From Bradyrhizobium valentinum (GTDB lineage Bacteria > Pseudomonadota > Alphaproteobacteria > Rhizobiales > Xanthobacteraceae), in contig NZ_LLXX01000242.1 of assembly GCF_001440405.1 (NCBI RefSeq), forward strand, positions 11,108 through 52,033: a DNA stretch of 40,926 nt, read 5' to 3'. Numbering within the stretch: the first letter of the stretch is position 1; each line of letters starts with the position of its first letter. A program made the position numbers and the translations under genes. Below are positions 1-7,819 of the stretch, in pieces. The notes below the pieces were generated by a model. It ran no database searches, was not told the origin of the DNA, and worked only from the letters and a program-made list of their open reading frames with translations.

Positions 1-257
1 AAGGCGCCTTCGAGCACATAGACCGTCACCGGAAAACGGTGGGTATGATAGACGGTCTTGTCACCCGGCTTGAACGTCGCCGTCATGACCCGCACGGTTT
101 GCTTGTCGTCCTTAGGCAATCCCTCGACGACCTGCTGCAGCACCATATTGGGCTTGGCGATATTGGACGTTGCCGCGCCGTGCTGTTGCGCCAGTGCCGG
201 ATTGCTTATGCCGATACCGGTGAGCAGGGCGATGCCCGGGAGGAGATGGCTGCGCAT
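1..257 (-). CDS. Exported cupin-domain protein (3' end outside window)
   Basis: Only the first 85 codons are present; the gene runs off the left edge. The ATG at 257 follows a good ribosome binding site (AAAGGAG, about 6 nt upstream). Residues 1-23 form a signal peptide ending in Ala-Leu-Ala before Gln-Gln, so the protein is probably periplasmic. The visible mature part ends in a pattern typical of the start of a single-domain cupin: Pro-Gly-Asp-Lys, then His-Thr-His, then Val-Tyr-Val-Leu-Glu-Gly. The two His would be metal ligands. It is divergent from the LysR gene at 377, which may control it. The function is unknown beyond a small periplasmic cupin, and the missing C-terminus prevents a closer call. 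Confidence 0.75.
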   Translation of the reverse strand, partial: MRSHLLPGIALLTGIGISNPALAQQHGAATSNIAKPNMVLQQVVEGLPKDDKQTVRVMTATFKPGDKTVYHTHRFPVTVYVLEGA

Positions 258-376
258 GTATCGCTCCTTTGTTGGCCAATCGCCGCGTTGTTTCGATGCA
301 AAGCTTAAGGGGACATGGCCGTGCCGCGGGAGCCGCAAGATTGCTAGGGCCCGCTCCAAAAGTGCATAATGGGTCC

Positions 377-1267
377 ATGTTCGACTGGAACGACCTGAAA
401 TATTTTCTCGCCGTTGCGCGCCATGGCAGCACGATCGCTGCCGGCAAGGCGCTTGGCACCAGCCAGTCGACCGTGCACCGCCGGCTCGAAGAGCTCGAAC
501 GCCGGATCGGGCAGGCGCTGGTGACCCGGCAGGCGAGCGGCTATCGCCTCACCGAATACGGCACCACGCTATTGCCTTTCGCCGAACGCATCGAGGCCGC
601 GGTCGGGGATTTCCAGCGGCGGGCAACCGATGTCGAGCAGGACATGAAGGGCGCGATCCGCGTCACCTGTCCGGAGCCGATCGTCATCCGCATGACGCAG
701 GCGGGCCTGATCGAGCGGTTTCATGCCCGCCATCCGCATCTGCGCGTCGAATTCATCACCAGTGACCGCTATCTCGATCTATCAAAGGGGGAGGTGGACA
801 TAGCCTTCCGCTCCGGCGATACCGATGACGAACTGATCGGCCGGAAGATCGCGGATTCGTTCTGGGCCGTCTACGCCAGCCGTGACTATGTCGAGCGTCA
901 CGGCAAGCCCGACCGCGTCGAGGACTTGTCGCAACATCTTCTCGTAGGCTTCGACGAGACGCTGGCTGGTCACCGCGCCGCGAAGTGGCTGAAGGACGTC
1001 GCGCCAGACGCCAGGATGCCCGTGCGCAACAACAGCGTGCTTGGCCTGGTCTCCGCGGTGAAGTCCGGCGCAGGGTTAGGGCCGCTGCCGACGGCGCTCG
1101 GCGATGCGGAGCCGGACCTGGTCCGCGTGCTCGGCCCTGTTCCGGAGCTGACGCGTAGCTGGCGGCTGTTGACGCATCCCGATATCCGCCGCGTGCCGCG
1201 CATTGCCGCGTTCTTCGACTACATCGTCGAACAGCGCGACGCGTTGAAATCGATTTTGACGGGATGA
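377..1267 (+). CDS. LysR family transcriptional regulator
   Basis: A 296-residue protein of normal LysR length. Residues 1-60 are the winged helix-turn-helix (Phe-Asp-Trp-Asn-Asp-Leu-Lys-Tyr-Phe at the start, then a Ser-Gln-Ser-Thr-Val-His recognition helix followed by the Leu-Glu-Glu-Leu-Glu linker). The rest is a substrate-binding-like effector domain. The frame stays open upstream to 269, but the ATG at 377 is where LysR proteins normally begin, so it was chosen; its ribosome binding site is weak. The gene is divergent from the cupin gene (1-257), its most likely target, and it converges on the hydratase gene with only 2 bp between the stop codons. The effector is unknown. Confidence 0.88.
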   Translation: MFDWNDLKYFLAVARHGSTIAAGKALGTSQSTVHRRLEELERRIGQALVTRQASGYRLTEYGTTLLPFAERIEAAVGDFQRRATDVEQDMKGAIRVTCPEPIVIRMTQAGLIERFHARHPHLRVEFITSDRYLDLSKGEVDIAFRSGDTDDELIGRKIADSFWAVYASRDYVERHGKPDRVEDLSQHLLVGFDETLAGHRAAKWLKDVAPDARMPVRNNSVLGLVSAVKSGAGLGPLPTALGDAEPDLVRVLGPVPELTRSWRLLTHPDIRRVPRIAAFFDYIVEQRDALKSILTG

Positions 1268-1269
1268 GG

Positions 1270-2055
1270 TCACAGATCGATCGTGATCTCGATCGTCGCC
1301 GCCTCGCCGAACCGCGCGCGGACATGCTGGCCGCCGCGTACCGGCAGCATGCCGGTCATCGAGCCGGTGCTAACAGTCTCGCCGGCGCGAAGCCCGTCGC
1401 CCCATTGGCGGCGCTGTTCGGCCAGCCACCACAATGGCCGCAGCGGATCGCCCATCACGTCAGCGCCCACACCCTCGCGCCGCAATGCCCCGTCGATCTC
1501 GAGCCGGACTGGCATGGACGCAAGTCCCTCGCGCCAATTCTCGATTCTGTCGCCAAAGACGTAGCGTCCCGACGCGCTGCCGTCGGCGAGAATGGCAGGC
1601 AGCGGCGGCAGGGCCTTTCTCGGATAGCGGCATTCCGCCACTTCGATGCCGGCGTGAACCTCGGCGATCGCCTCGATCGTCTCGGCAAGCGTCCAGGGTT
1701 CGTCTCGCGGCGGCAGGTCGCGCGCCAGCGTGACGAAGAACTCGCATTCGATCAGCGGGTCGAGCAATTCCGCCGCCTTGAAACGCATGGGCGAGGTGCA
1801 GGCAAAGCGGCGGAACGTCCGGCCATAGATTGGTCCGTCCAGTTGCAGCTTGCCGCGCACGGCGTCCGTCGTGCCGGCAATCTTCCAGCCCAAGGGCTCC
1901 CAACCAAGCCGCTCCGCGACGGCCTGGTTGACGGCGTAGGCGTCGCTGGTTGTTTCAGGTACGAGATCATCGGGCAGGGTCACTTGGCTGACGTTGCGCC
2001 GCGCGTGCGCGAGCAGGTTCGCCAGCTCTTCCTGTTTTCCGGAAATTGCTTTCAC
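1270..2055 (-). CDS. 2-keto-4-pentenoate hydratase-like protein (MhpD family)
   Basis: A 261-residue cytoplasmic enzyme of the fumarylacetoacetase/MhpD fold. These enzymes add water to 2-hydroxy-penta-2,4-dienoates, or decarboxylate 4-oxalocrotonate, in meta-cleavage pathways. Family landmarks are Leu-Gly-Trp-Lys-Ile (Lys58), the metal-binding Glu-x-Glu pair (Glu103 and Glu105) and a third acidic ligand candidate at Glu138. The start is a GTG with GAGG just upstream, 7 bp after the stop of the enoyl-CoA hydratase gene, so the two are probably translated together. It is the last gene of a three-gene operon with the tautomerase-like protein and the crotonase, which suggests degradation of an aromatic or dienoic acid. 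The exact substrate cannot be read from sequence. Confidence 0.82.
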   Translation of the reverse strand: MKAISGKQEELANLLAHARRNVSQVTLPDDLVPETTSDAYAVNQAVAERLGWEPLGWKIAGTTDAVRGKLQLDGPIYGRTFRRFACTSPMRFKAAELLDPLIECEFFVTLARDLPPRDEPWTLAETIEAIAEVHAGIEVAECRYPRKALPPLPAILADGSASGRYVFGDRIENWREGLASMPVRLEIDGALRREGVGADVMGDPLRPLWWLAEQRRQWGDGLRAGETVSTGSMTGMLPVRGGQHVRARFGEAATIEITIDL

Positions 2056-2062
2056 GTTCGCC

Positions 2063-2839
2063 TCATCGCCCCTGAAACACCGCGGCGCGCCGTTCGATGA
2101 AGGATTGAATGCCTTCTTTTGCGTCGGCGCTGTTCAGCACGCGTTCGCGTACGGTCGGAATATAGGCGATGGCCGCCTTCTCGCCGTGCTCGACATACTT
2201 GAGGGCCGCTTCCTTGGTGACCTGAATGCCGAGCGGCGCATTGCGGGCAATGATCGCGGCGAGCGCCATCGCGCGTTCGATCTGCTGGCCTGCCGGCACC
2301 ACCTCCTGGATCAACCCGATCTCGCGGGCGCGCGAAGCCGTGAACTCATCGCACAGGAACAGATGATACATCGCGTTGCCCCAGCCGGTACGCGACAGGA
2401 AGCGGAAATGAGCGCCGCCGAGCGGCGCGATGCCGCGTTTGGATTCCATCTGGCAGAAGCGGCTGTCATCGGCGGCAACGACGATGTCGCCCGCCAGCAT
2501 CAGTTCGATGCCGATGGTGAAGACGATGCCTTGCACCGCTGACACGATCGGCTTCTTGCAGCGCTTGCCGAGACCGAACACGTCGACATTGCCTTCCCTG
2601 ATATTCCGCTTCTCGGCGGTGGGGCCGAAGAATTTCGGCATGTCGAGCCCGGCCGTGAAATCCTTGCCTTCGGCGCAGATGACGCCGACCCAATAGCTGT
2701 CATTGTTGTGCAGTTCCGTCAGGGCGTCCGACAATTGCTCCATCATGGCCGGCGAGAACGCGTTCTTCTTGGCGGGGTTGTCGATGATGATCTTGAAAAT
2801 GCGATCATGGGTTTCGGTGCGGATTTTTCCTTCGCTCAT
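2063..2839 (-). CDS. Enoyl-CoA hydratase/isomerase family protein
   Basis: A 258-residue crotonase-fold protein. Alignment by eye with rat mitochondrial enoyl-CoA hydratase places both catalytic glutamates: Glu112 (in Gly-Ile-Glu-Leu, matching Glu144) and Glu132 (in Gln-Met-Glu-Ser, matching Glu164), with the same 20-residue spacing. The oxyanion-hole loop is also visible around residues 60-68. A true hydratase activity is therefore possible, unlike relatives lacking one Glu. The ATG at 2839 has a good GAGAGGA ribosome binding site. It is the middle gene of a minus-strand operon, 51 bp after the tautomerase-like gene and 7 bp before the MhpD-like gene. The likely role is hydration of an unsaturated acyl-CoA in that catabolic route. 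Confidence 0.88.
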   Translation of the reverse strand: MSEGKIRTETHDRIFKIIIDNPAKKNAFSPAMMEQLSDALTELHNNDSYWVGVICAEGKDFTAGLDMPKFFGPTAEKRNIREGNVDVFGLGKRCKKPIVSAVQGIVFTIGIELMLAGDIVVAADDSRFCQMESKRGIAPLGGAHFRFLSRTGWGNAMYHLFLCDEFTASRAREIGLIQEVVPAGQQIERAMALAAIIARNAPLGIQVTKEAALKYVEHGEKAAIAYIPTVRERVLNSADAKEGIQSFIERRAAVFQGR

Positions 2840-2890
2840 GGTCTATCCTCTCGGTCCTGAATATCCTGGAAATGGCGGTGCGCGTGTTCG

Positions 2891-3379
2891 CTATCGCTCG
2901 TATTTGACGGCGAGCGCGGTGCGGATCGCCGCGGCGCGTTCCGGCGAAAAGTGCGATGCGCCGTGTTCGAGCAGGTCAATGAACGATAGCACGCCGCCGC
3001 GCGAGCCCCAGCTTCCTTCCTCGATGATGCGGAAATTGATCCACCAGGCGGGCGAGGGCGCCTTCATCCCGCAAGCCGCCGCAAGCGCGGAATGGATGTT
3101 GCGGATGACGGTGGCGCGATCTTCGCGCGTCCAGCAACAATCCATAACCACGACGTCGAGCACCATGACGTCGCTTGGCGTGTCCGAAAGCAGCTCTCCG
3201 CCATGCGCGATCATATCGAGCGGACGCTCCGCAAAATGCACCTGATAGCCGCGGCGCGCCTCTGGCGTGAGTTTGCCGACCTCCGGCATCAGCACGGCAT
3301 CCGTCAGCGTCTTCGCCAATACGCGGCGCTGATCGGACATCAGCCGCCCCTGCGGCGTCATCACATGGATAAACGTCAT
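2891..3379 (-). CDS. Tautomerase superfamily-like protein lacking Pro1
   Basis: The ATG at 3379 was chosen because GGGAGG precedes it; the frame is open to 3454, but that would add 25 residues with no family likeness. The 162-residue product looks like two fused beta-alpha-beta units, as in the cis-CaaD/MSAD branch of the tautomerase superfamily. The second unit ends in the Ile-Ile-Glu-Glu-Gly-Ser-Trp-Gly stretch seen as Asp/Glu-Gly-x-Trp-Gly in that group. The amino-terminal catalytic proline is absent: the protein begins Met-Thr-Phe-Ile-His. It is first in the operon with a crotonase and an MhpD-like hydratase, a context that fits 4-oxalocrotonate-type chemistry. The call is moderate because the fold is inferred from short motifs. 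Confidence 0.6.
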   Translation of the reverse strand: MTFIHVMTPQGRLMSDQRRVLAKTLTDAVLMPEVGKLTPEARRGYQVHFAERPLDMIAHGGELLSDTPSDVMVLDVVVMDCCWTREDRATVIRNIHSALAAACGMKAPSPAWWINFRIIEEGSWGSRGGVLSFIDLLEHGASHFSPERAAAIRTALAVKYER

Positions 3380-3402
3380 CGATCGTTGCCTCCCGCTACC
3401 GG

Positions 3403-3420
3403 CTATGACAGCTGGCATAG
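3403..3420. promoter_or_regulatory. Probable TetR operator (18-bp palindrome)
   Basis: CTATGACAGCTGGCATAG is a palindrome in which eight of nine base pairs match; only the sixth pair (A/G) fails. It sits in the 108-bp divergent promoter between the tautomerase-like gene and the TetR gene, 24 bp upstream of the tautomerase start. Its size and position are typical of TetR-family operators. The binding protein is inferred from adjacency. Confidence 0.6.
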
Positions 3421-3438
3421 TGCGATCGGGCTGGCTGG

Positions 3439-3456
3439 CTATGTCAAGCGTCATAT
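3439..3456. promoter_or_regulatory. Second, degenerate TetR operator-like site
   Basis: CTATGTCAAGCGTCATAT keeps the CTATG-N8-CATA framework of the stronger site at 3403, but its inner positions do not pair well. It starts 36 bp after the first site and lies 32 bp before the TetR start codon. It could be a lower-affinity site for autoregulation. Confidence 0.4.
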
Positions 3457-3487
3457 TCTACAATGGCGCGACTCAAAGGGAGTTCCG

Positions 3488-4099
3488 ATGTCGTCCGATA
3501 CCCGCGCAAAAATGGTGGCCGGCGCCGCAGACCTGATGAGCCGGCGTGGCGTCAATGCCACCAGCATGCGCGAGGTGGTCCGCCATACCGGCACGCCGCG
3601 CGGCTCGATCGGCCATCATTTTCCGCGCGGCAAGCAGCAACTGATTGAGGATGCGCTGGTGTTTGCGGGCAAACAGGTCAGCGGGCCGCTACAGCATCTC
3701 ACAGAGACACGCGGGGCCGTTGCGGGCCTGCGCGCCTTCATCGCGCTGTGGCGCGGGACGCTGGAGCGGACGGAATTCCAGGCCGGCTGTTCGGTGCTTG
3801 CGGTCGCGGTTGAGCAATATGTCAACGATGCCACCGAGAAGGATAGCGAGCCTGATGAAGCCGCGCAGCAGCATCTGCTCGATCTCGCTGACGGCATCTT
3901 CGCCGATTGGCAGCGGATCATGTTCACGGCGCTGCGGCGCGAGGGCGTGGCGCCGGCGCGCGCCCGGCGGCTTGCCGCGCTCGTCATCGCATCGACAGAA
4001 GGAACGGTCGCGATGTGTCGCGCCGCGCGCAGCGCCCAGCCGCTCGATGATGTCAGGCAGGAGCTCGAACTGGTGCTGTCAAGCGCGCTGGCGAAGTGA
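3488..4099 (+). CDS. TetR/AcrR family transcriptional regulator (LmrA/YxaF-like)
   Basis: A 203-residue repressor. Residues 3-50 hold the TetR helix-turn-helix (Ala-Asp-Leu-Met-Ser-Arg-Arg-Gly-Val then Thr-Pro-Arg-Gly-Ser-Ile-Gly-His-His-Phe). The C-terminal half carries the Gly-Cys-Ser/Pro-x-x-x-Val-Ala-x-Glu stretch (around residue 98) typical of the LmrA/YxaF/QacR-like C-terminal domain. The ATG at 3488 follows AAGGGAG; the frame is open upstream to 3092 but crosses the divergent promoter and the opposite gene. The divergent tautomerase/crotonase/hydratase operon is its likely target, with the palindromes at 3403 and 3439 as operators. The inducer is probably a pathway intermediate, but this is inference. 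Confidence 0.88.
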   Translation: MSSDTRAKMVAGAADLMSRRGVNATSMREVVRHTGTPRGSIGHHFPRGKQQLIEDALVFAGKQVSGPLQHLTETRGAVAGLRAFIALWRGTLERTEFQAGCSVLAVAVEQYVNDATEKDSEPDEAAQQHLLDLADGIFADWQRIMFTALRREGVAPARARRLAALVIASTEGTVAMCRAARSAQPLDDVRQELELVLSSALAK

Positions 4100-4179
4100 C
4101 AGCGAAGCCGCGCTTGCTGCCGTTCAGGTCATCGCGGCTTCGTGACTCCTCAAGGAAACGACTGTCCATTCAGAATAAC

Positions 4180-5775
4180 TCACGATGCCAACGCGGCTAG
4201 AAGCATCCGCGCCAGGTTTGCGCTGAGGTAAGGCTTCGGCAGCAGCAGCACGCCAGCATCGAGACGGCCGTGATGTACAAGGGCGTTCTCGGCGTAACCA
4301 GAGGTATAAAGCACCTTGAGCTCTGGCCGCCTTTTGACGGCCTCGGTCGCGAGCTGGCGGCCGTTCACTCCCCCGGGGAGCATGACGTCGGTGAACAGCA
4401 GGTCAATGCGTTCCGGTCCATCGATGATGGCCAGCGCCTCGGCCGCATTGCCGACGGCGAGCGTGCGGAATCCGAAACGGGTGATTTGCGCCAGGACATA
4501 TTGGCGGACCAGCGGATCGTCCTCGACAATCAAGATCGTCTGGTCGCTATGTTCGCCCGCATATCCGCCAGTCTCGCCGGCAGGCTCTTCCGGACCGCCA
4601 CCCGTGGCCTGCGGCAGGTATAGCTTCACGCTCGTGCCGTGGGCCTCTTCGCTGTAGATCTTGATATGTCCGTTCGACTGTTTGGCGAAGCCGTACACCA
4701 TGCTGAGGCCGAGCCCCGATCCCTTCCCGGCCTCCTTGGTGGTAAAGAACGGTTCAAACACTTTTTCGAGCAGGTTGCTCGGAATACCTTCCCCGGTGTC
4801 ACTCACGGCAATCATGACATAGTTGCCAGGTCTCACCTCGCTGTTCAGGCGGGCATAATTTTCATCGAGCACCACGTTCTTTGTTTCCAACGTCAGCTTC
4901 CCGCCGTTGGGCATGGCGTCCCGCGCATTCAGGGCGAGGTTCAGGATCGCGGTCGAGAGCTGACTGGGATCGATCAGAGCCGGTGCGGAATCGTGCGCCA
5001 GCATCGATTCAATCTCGATGTGCTCGCCGAGGGTCGGCCGCAGCAGCCGCGCTGCATCGATGATCAACGCGTTGACGTCGGTATTGCGCGGCTGCAGCGG
5101 CTGCCGGCGGGAGAAGGCCAACAAATGCTTCGTCAGCTCGGCCCCTCTTGCTGCGGCCCCGCCCATCAGATCGGTGATCTGAGTGAGATGTGGGCGATCC
5201 TTGACGGCATCGCTGAGGATTTCGATGGTGCCGGTGATCACGGTCAGAATGTTGTTGAAATCGTGCGCCACGCCACCGGTGAGCTGGCCGATGGCTTCCA
5301 TCTTCTGCGCTTGCCGGACTTTGGATTCGGTGGTCTCTTTCTCTTCAAAACGCTTGACCATGGCCTCGGCCTCGCGGCGTTGCCTGACTTCCTCCTCGAG
5401 TGCGGCATAGGCGTTCGCAAGCTGAATGCGTGTGGGCAGCACCAGGATCCGCGGCAGCGCCAGCAGTAGTGCTGCCGTGACCGGGACCGAGATCAGCGCC
5501 AAGAAGGCTTTGGTGAGGGCCTCGATTTCATAGGCCGGCGCCCACATGGTGTAGATCGACAGCAGGCGTGTCACTCCGCAAACCGCGACGAAGATCGCGA
5601 ATATCAAAAATACGCCCCGGAACATCAGCTCACGGTGGCGCCGCCACACGAAGAACGCGAGGACGAAAGCCGTGGTAAAGAAGGCGACGGCGACCATCGC
5701 GTCGGAAACGACATTCAGCCAAATCAATTCCGGCTTCCACAGCAGGCCCGCGCCGTGCTCGGTGAGCTTCGACAT
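4180..5775 (-). CDS. Hybrid histidine kinase with ethylene-receptor-like membrane domain
   Basis: The ATG at 5775 follows GGAG; a GTG at 5817 in the same frame has no such site. The 531-residue protein has an N-terminal domain of three hydrophobic helices (about 20-112) whose pattern matches the ethylene-binding domain of plant ETR1 and its bacterial relatives. A coiled coil follows (about 115-160), then a HisKA domain with phospho-acceptor His171 (Gly-Val-Ala-His-Asp-Phe-Asn-Asn). The ATPase domain has its N box at 279-289, G1 at 326-331 and G2 at 351-358. A C-terminal receiver carries Asp419-Asp420, phospho-acceptor Asp463 and Lys514. Against ETR1, Asp25 and the copper-ligand Cys (Cys66) are kept, but Tyr32 is Phe32 and the second copper ligand His69 is Arg70. 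It stands alone, so its output is unknown. Confidence 0.9.
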   Translation of the reverse strand: MSKLTEHGAGLLWKPELIWLNVVSDAMVAVAFFTTAFVLAFFVWRRHRELMFRGVFLIFAIFVAVCGVTRLLSIYTMWAPAYEIEALTKAFLALISVPVTAALLLALPRILVLPTRIQLANAYAALEEEVRQRREAEAMVKRFEEKETTESKVRQAQKMEAIGQLTGGVAHDFNNILTVITGTIEILSDAVKDRPHLTQITDLMGGAAARGAELTKHLLAFSRRQPLQPRNTDVNALIIDAARLLRPTLGEHIEIESMLAHDSAPALIDPSQLSTAILNLALNARDAMPNGGKLTLETKNVVLDENYARLNSEVRPGNYVMIAVSDTGEGIPSNLLEKVFEPFFTTKEAGKGSGLGLSMVYGFAKQSNGHIKIYSEEAHGTSVKLYLPQATGGGPEEPAGETGGYAGEHSDQTILIVEDDPLVRQYVLAQITRFGFRTLAVGNAAEALAIIDGPERIDLLFTDVMLPGGVNGRQLATEAVKRRPELKVLYTSGYAENALVHHGRLDAGVLLLPKPYLSANLARMLLAALAS

Positions 5776-5993
5776 GCGAAAAAGCTCCAACAAGCGGCTG
5801 CATGCGCGCAGCCGCACGCTTCCGATCTCTCCGTCGGATGACGCAAACTATTCAGCTTTTTCGCAACCTGCGCAAGCGCAGCGCCGGTTCGACGAATATT
5901 GTCGCGCCGATCTGAGAGGCATCAGAACCTGCATGTTGTTCCCGGGAGCAGGCGTGCCTGATTGCAAGGGCAATAGCAGCCTTTGGGATCGAA

Positions 5994-6893
5994 TCAACTC
6001 GCGGGGTTTTGGGCTGAGGACGCGGCCAGTGCCTGCCGCATCTCGGCAGGCGTAGCAGGCTCGGCACCATGACCGCGCACCATCCGCACGGCCTCTTCGA
6101 CCAGTTCGAGATTGGTCGCCTGCGTCCCCAGCGGGGCATCTTCGAGGCCAACGCGGATATGGCCGCCGCGTACGATCGTATCAGTGAACAGCGGGCGAAG
6201 ATCGGCGCTCACGCCCGCAATCATCCAGGGCGCGCCGGGCGCTTCCTCCTCCAGCAGTGCGTGGTAGGCCGCGAGCGCATATGGCTTTGGTGGAAGGCCG
6301 ACCGCGATCAGATTGCAGAACATGAGACGATAGATCGGCACCTTGACGCCGGCCACGCGCGCCAGTGCTGCGCCGGCACGCAGGAAGCCGGGCTCGTAGA
6401 TCGCAAAGTCGGTATGCAGGCCGTGGCGCGCCGCGAGATCGAGCGCATACCGGATCTGGGATTCAGGATTCATGTAGGTGCCGCCGGGCGCTGCGGTCGC
6501 TGTCGTTTTTGTCAGGCTCAAATTCGCGCTGCCGGGATCGATGACGGCAAAATCCAAGAGGCCGCGCGCGGCAAGTTCTTCGATGTCGGCAAATCGAGCC
6601 GCGACATCGGCGAGCGGGCTGCTGTCGTCGCCTGTGGTTATGAAAGCCGGATAGGAGGGATAGACCGGCACATCGACCTGGTTGCGAATGCCTTCGATGA
6701 TGCGGGCATAGACCTGCCAGTCGTAGGTCTGCGGGCCGCCGCCATCATAGGCATGGACGTGAATGATGGTGGCGCCGGCACGCGCGCAGGCGACGCCCTC
6801 GGCGATGATGGTCTCAACGGTATCGGGAATGCCGGGTTGGAGCGCGCGGCCCCACGAGCCGTTCAACGCCGCCTCGATCCAGACCTTGCGCAC
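5994..6893 (-). CDS. BKACE family beta-keto acid cleavage enzyme (DUF849)
   Basis: The GTG at 6893 was preferred over the ATG at 6926 because AGGAGA lies 9 nt upstream of it and the family normally opens with Arg-Lys-Val-Trp-Ile-Glu-Ala-Ala-Leu-Asn-Gly. The 299-residue product is a zinc-dependent TIM-barrel enzyme. Family members use acetyl-CoA to cleave a beta-keto acid, giving acetoacetate and a CoA thioester, as Kce does in lysine fermentation. His45 and His47 (in His-Val-His) match the zinc ligands, and Arg-Val-Gly-Leu-Glu-Asp near the C-terminus holds the third ligand. The residue after His-Val-His-Ala is Tyr rather than the usual Arg, so this is a divergent subgroup. The beta-keto acid substrate cannot be predicted. 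Confidence 0.85.
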   Translation of the reverse strand: MRKVWIEAALNGSWGRALQPGIPDTVETIIAEGVACARAGATIIHVHAYDGGGPQTYDWQVYARIIEGIRNQVDVPVYPSYPAFITTGDDSSPLADVAARFADIEELAARGLLDFAVIDPGSANLSLTKTTATAAPGGTYMNPESQIRYALDLAARHGLHTDFAIYEPGFLRAGAALARVAGVKVPIYRLMFCNLIAVGLPPKPYALAAYHALLEEEAPGAPWMIAGVSADLRPLFTDTIVRGGHIRVGLEDAPLGTQATNLELVEEAVRMVRGHGAEPATPAEMRQALAASSAQNPAS

Positions 6894-7019
6894 GCTATTA
6901 CTCTCCTGAAGATTTGGTCCTCCCATCTATAGGGCATGTACACATGACGAGCGATATCCGATTTTCCCGAAGTTCTGGAGACAGCATCAGGTTAGAGTCA
7001 CCGAAGCCGTTCCAATGAA

Positions 7020-7640
7020 TCAGATTTCGCAGTCGGCTGAGTTCAAAGCCTTGCGCAAGCCACCAAACGCGCTTAGCCGACAGGGCTCGGTGTCGCTGGC
7101 GGCCTTTCGCCGCTCGGAAATGGTAGTTCGCTTGATAGTGGTTGTCTTTGGCTTCGGCTTAGGACGGGCGACAATGACCTTCTTTGGTTTTGGATCGTGC
7201 CGATTGCGGTTGATCACCCTCGGGGGCTTCGAAGAACCGACACTGATGCCTTCTGACGGAGAAATGCGTTCGTCGACGAGAGCATGATGACTTTTCTTAT
7301 CGTCATCCCGCTCCATCTCTTTGATTTGAGCATGATCTCCGCGCAAACGCGTTTCGCGTTTGTCGCGAGGGAGAACCGGTACCGACTTTTCGCTAACGCG
7401 GCCCTCTGGGTCCGGATCATGCTCTAGAGCAGGCTGCGCCGGCGTCTCGCTGCTCGCAGCGGCGATTTCAAGTCGATCAGCCTTCGCCAACGCAACATGT
7501 GAATCGGAAACGCCTACGGTTGTATCGGCAAGGGGCTGGACGACCACTGCTGCACTGCGCACTGGAGTTCTGAGTTCCATTGCCGCTAGCACGCCTACAC
7601 CCAATGGGATGAGGAGGCCCAACAACATCATTCTCAGCAT
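7020..7640 (-). CDS. Hypothetical basic protein with N-terminal membrane anchor or signal
   Basis: A 206-residue protein of unknown function. The ATG at 7640 has a strong GGAGGAG ribosome binding site, which supports a real gene. Residues 1-21 are hydrophobic and could be a signal peptide or an anchor. The middle is hydrophilic, and residues 150-185 are rich in Lys, Pro, Arg and Thr, with repeated Pro-Lys pairs that suggest an extended cell-envelope segment. Residues about 73-105 are encoded by the palindromic repeat at 7328-7424, which is read in frame without a stop. No enzyme motif was recognised. The product ends in a short Cys-containing tail. It has no functional link to its neighbours that I can see. 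Confidence 0.55.
   Translation of the reverse strand: MLRMMLLGLLIPLGVGVLAAMELRTPVRSAAVVVQPLADTTVGVSDSHVALAKADRLEIAAASSETPAQPALEHDPDPEGRVSEKSVPVLPRDKRETRLRGDHAQIKEMERDDDKKSHHALVDERISPSEGISVGSSKPPRVINRNRHDPKPKKVIVARPKPKPKTTTIKRTTISERRKAASDTEPCRLSAFGGLRKALNSADCEI
7328..7424. repeat. Palindromic dispersed repeat inside a coding sequence
   Basis: The element is bounded by an exact 10-bp inverted repeat, GAGCATGATC (7328-7337) and GATCATGCTC (7415-7424). It also contains an internal GCGAAACGCG-type hairpin and an ACCGGT core. The GAGCATGATCCGGA edge resembles a repeat I recall as common between genes in Bradyrhizobium and Rhodopseudomonas. Here it lies within the hypothetical gene at 7020-7640 and keeps the frame open. 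Confidence 0.6.
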
Positions 7641-7819
7641 GATGCTCCTCCGGCTTGTTTAGTGCCGGTGAAAATTCTCCGATCTAATGAGGCAACTTGG
7701 CGGCGGCTCGCGTAACAACTTGGCCCACGTACAGGCCGTTTGCCGACAGGGTTAACCGTTAACTGCCGGCCTGGATGTTCCTCACGCGCGAACATTGAAT
7801 GGAGGAACAGGATCGTCCA

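Noticed and set aside
1264..2100. A 278-codon plus-strand frame
   Set aside because: It is antisense to the MhpD-like hydratase gene, whose motifs and ribosome binding site are clear; the translation is rich in Arg, Ala and Gln without motifs.
7751..7763. GTTAACCGTTAAC repeat between the basic-protein gene and the XRE-cupin gene
   Set aside because: It is formed by two copies of a self-palindromic hexamer; the region lies behind the regulator's stop and about 110 bp upstream of the basic-protein start, and nothing ties it to a function.
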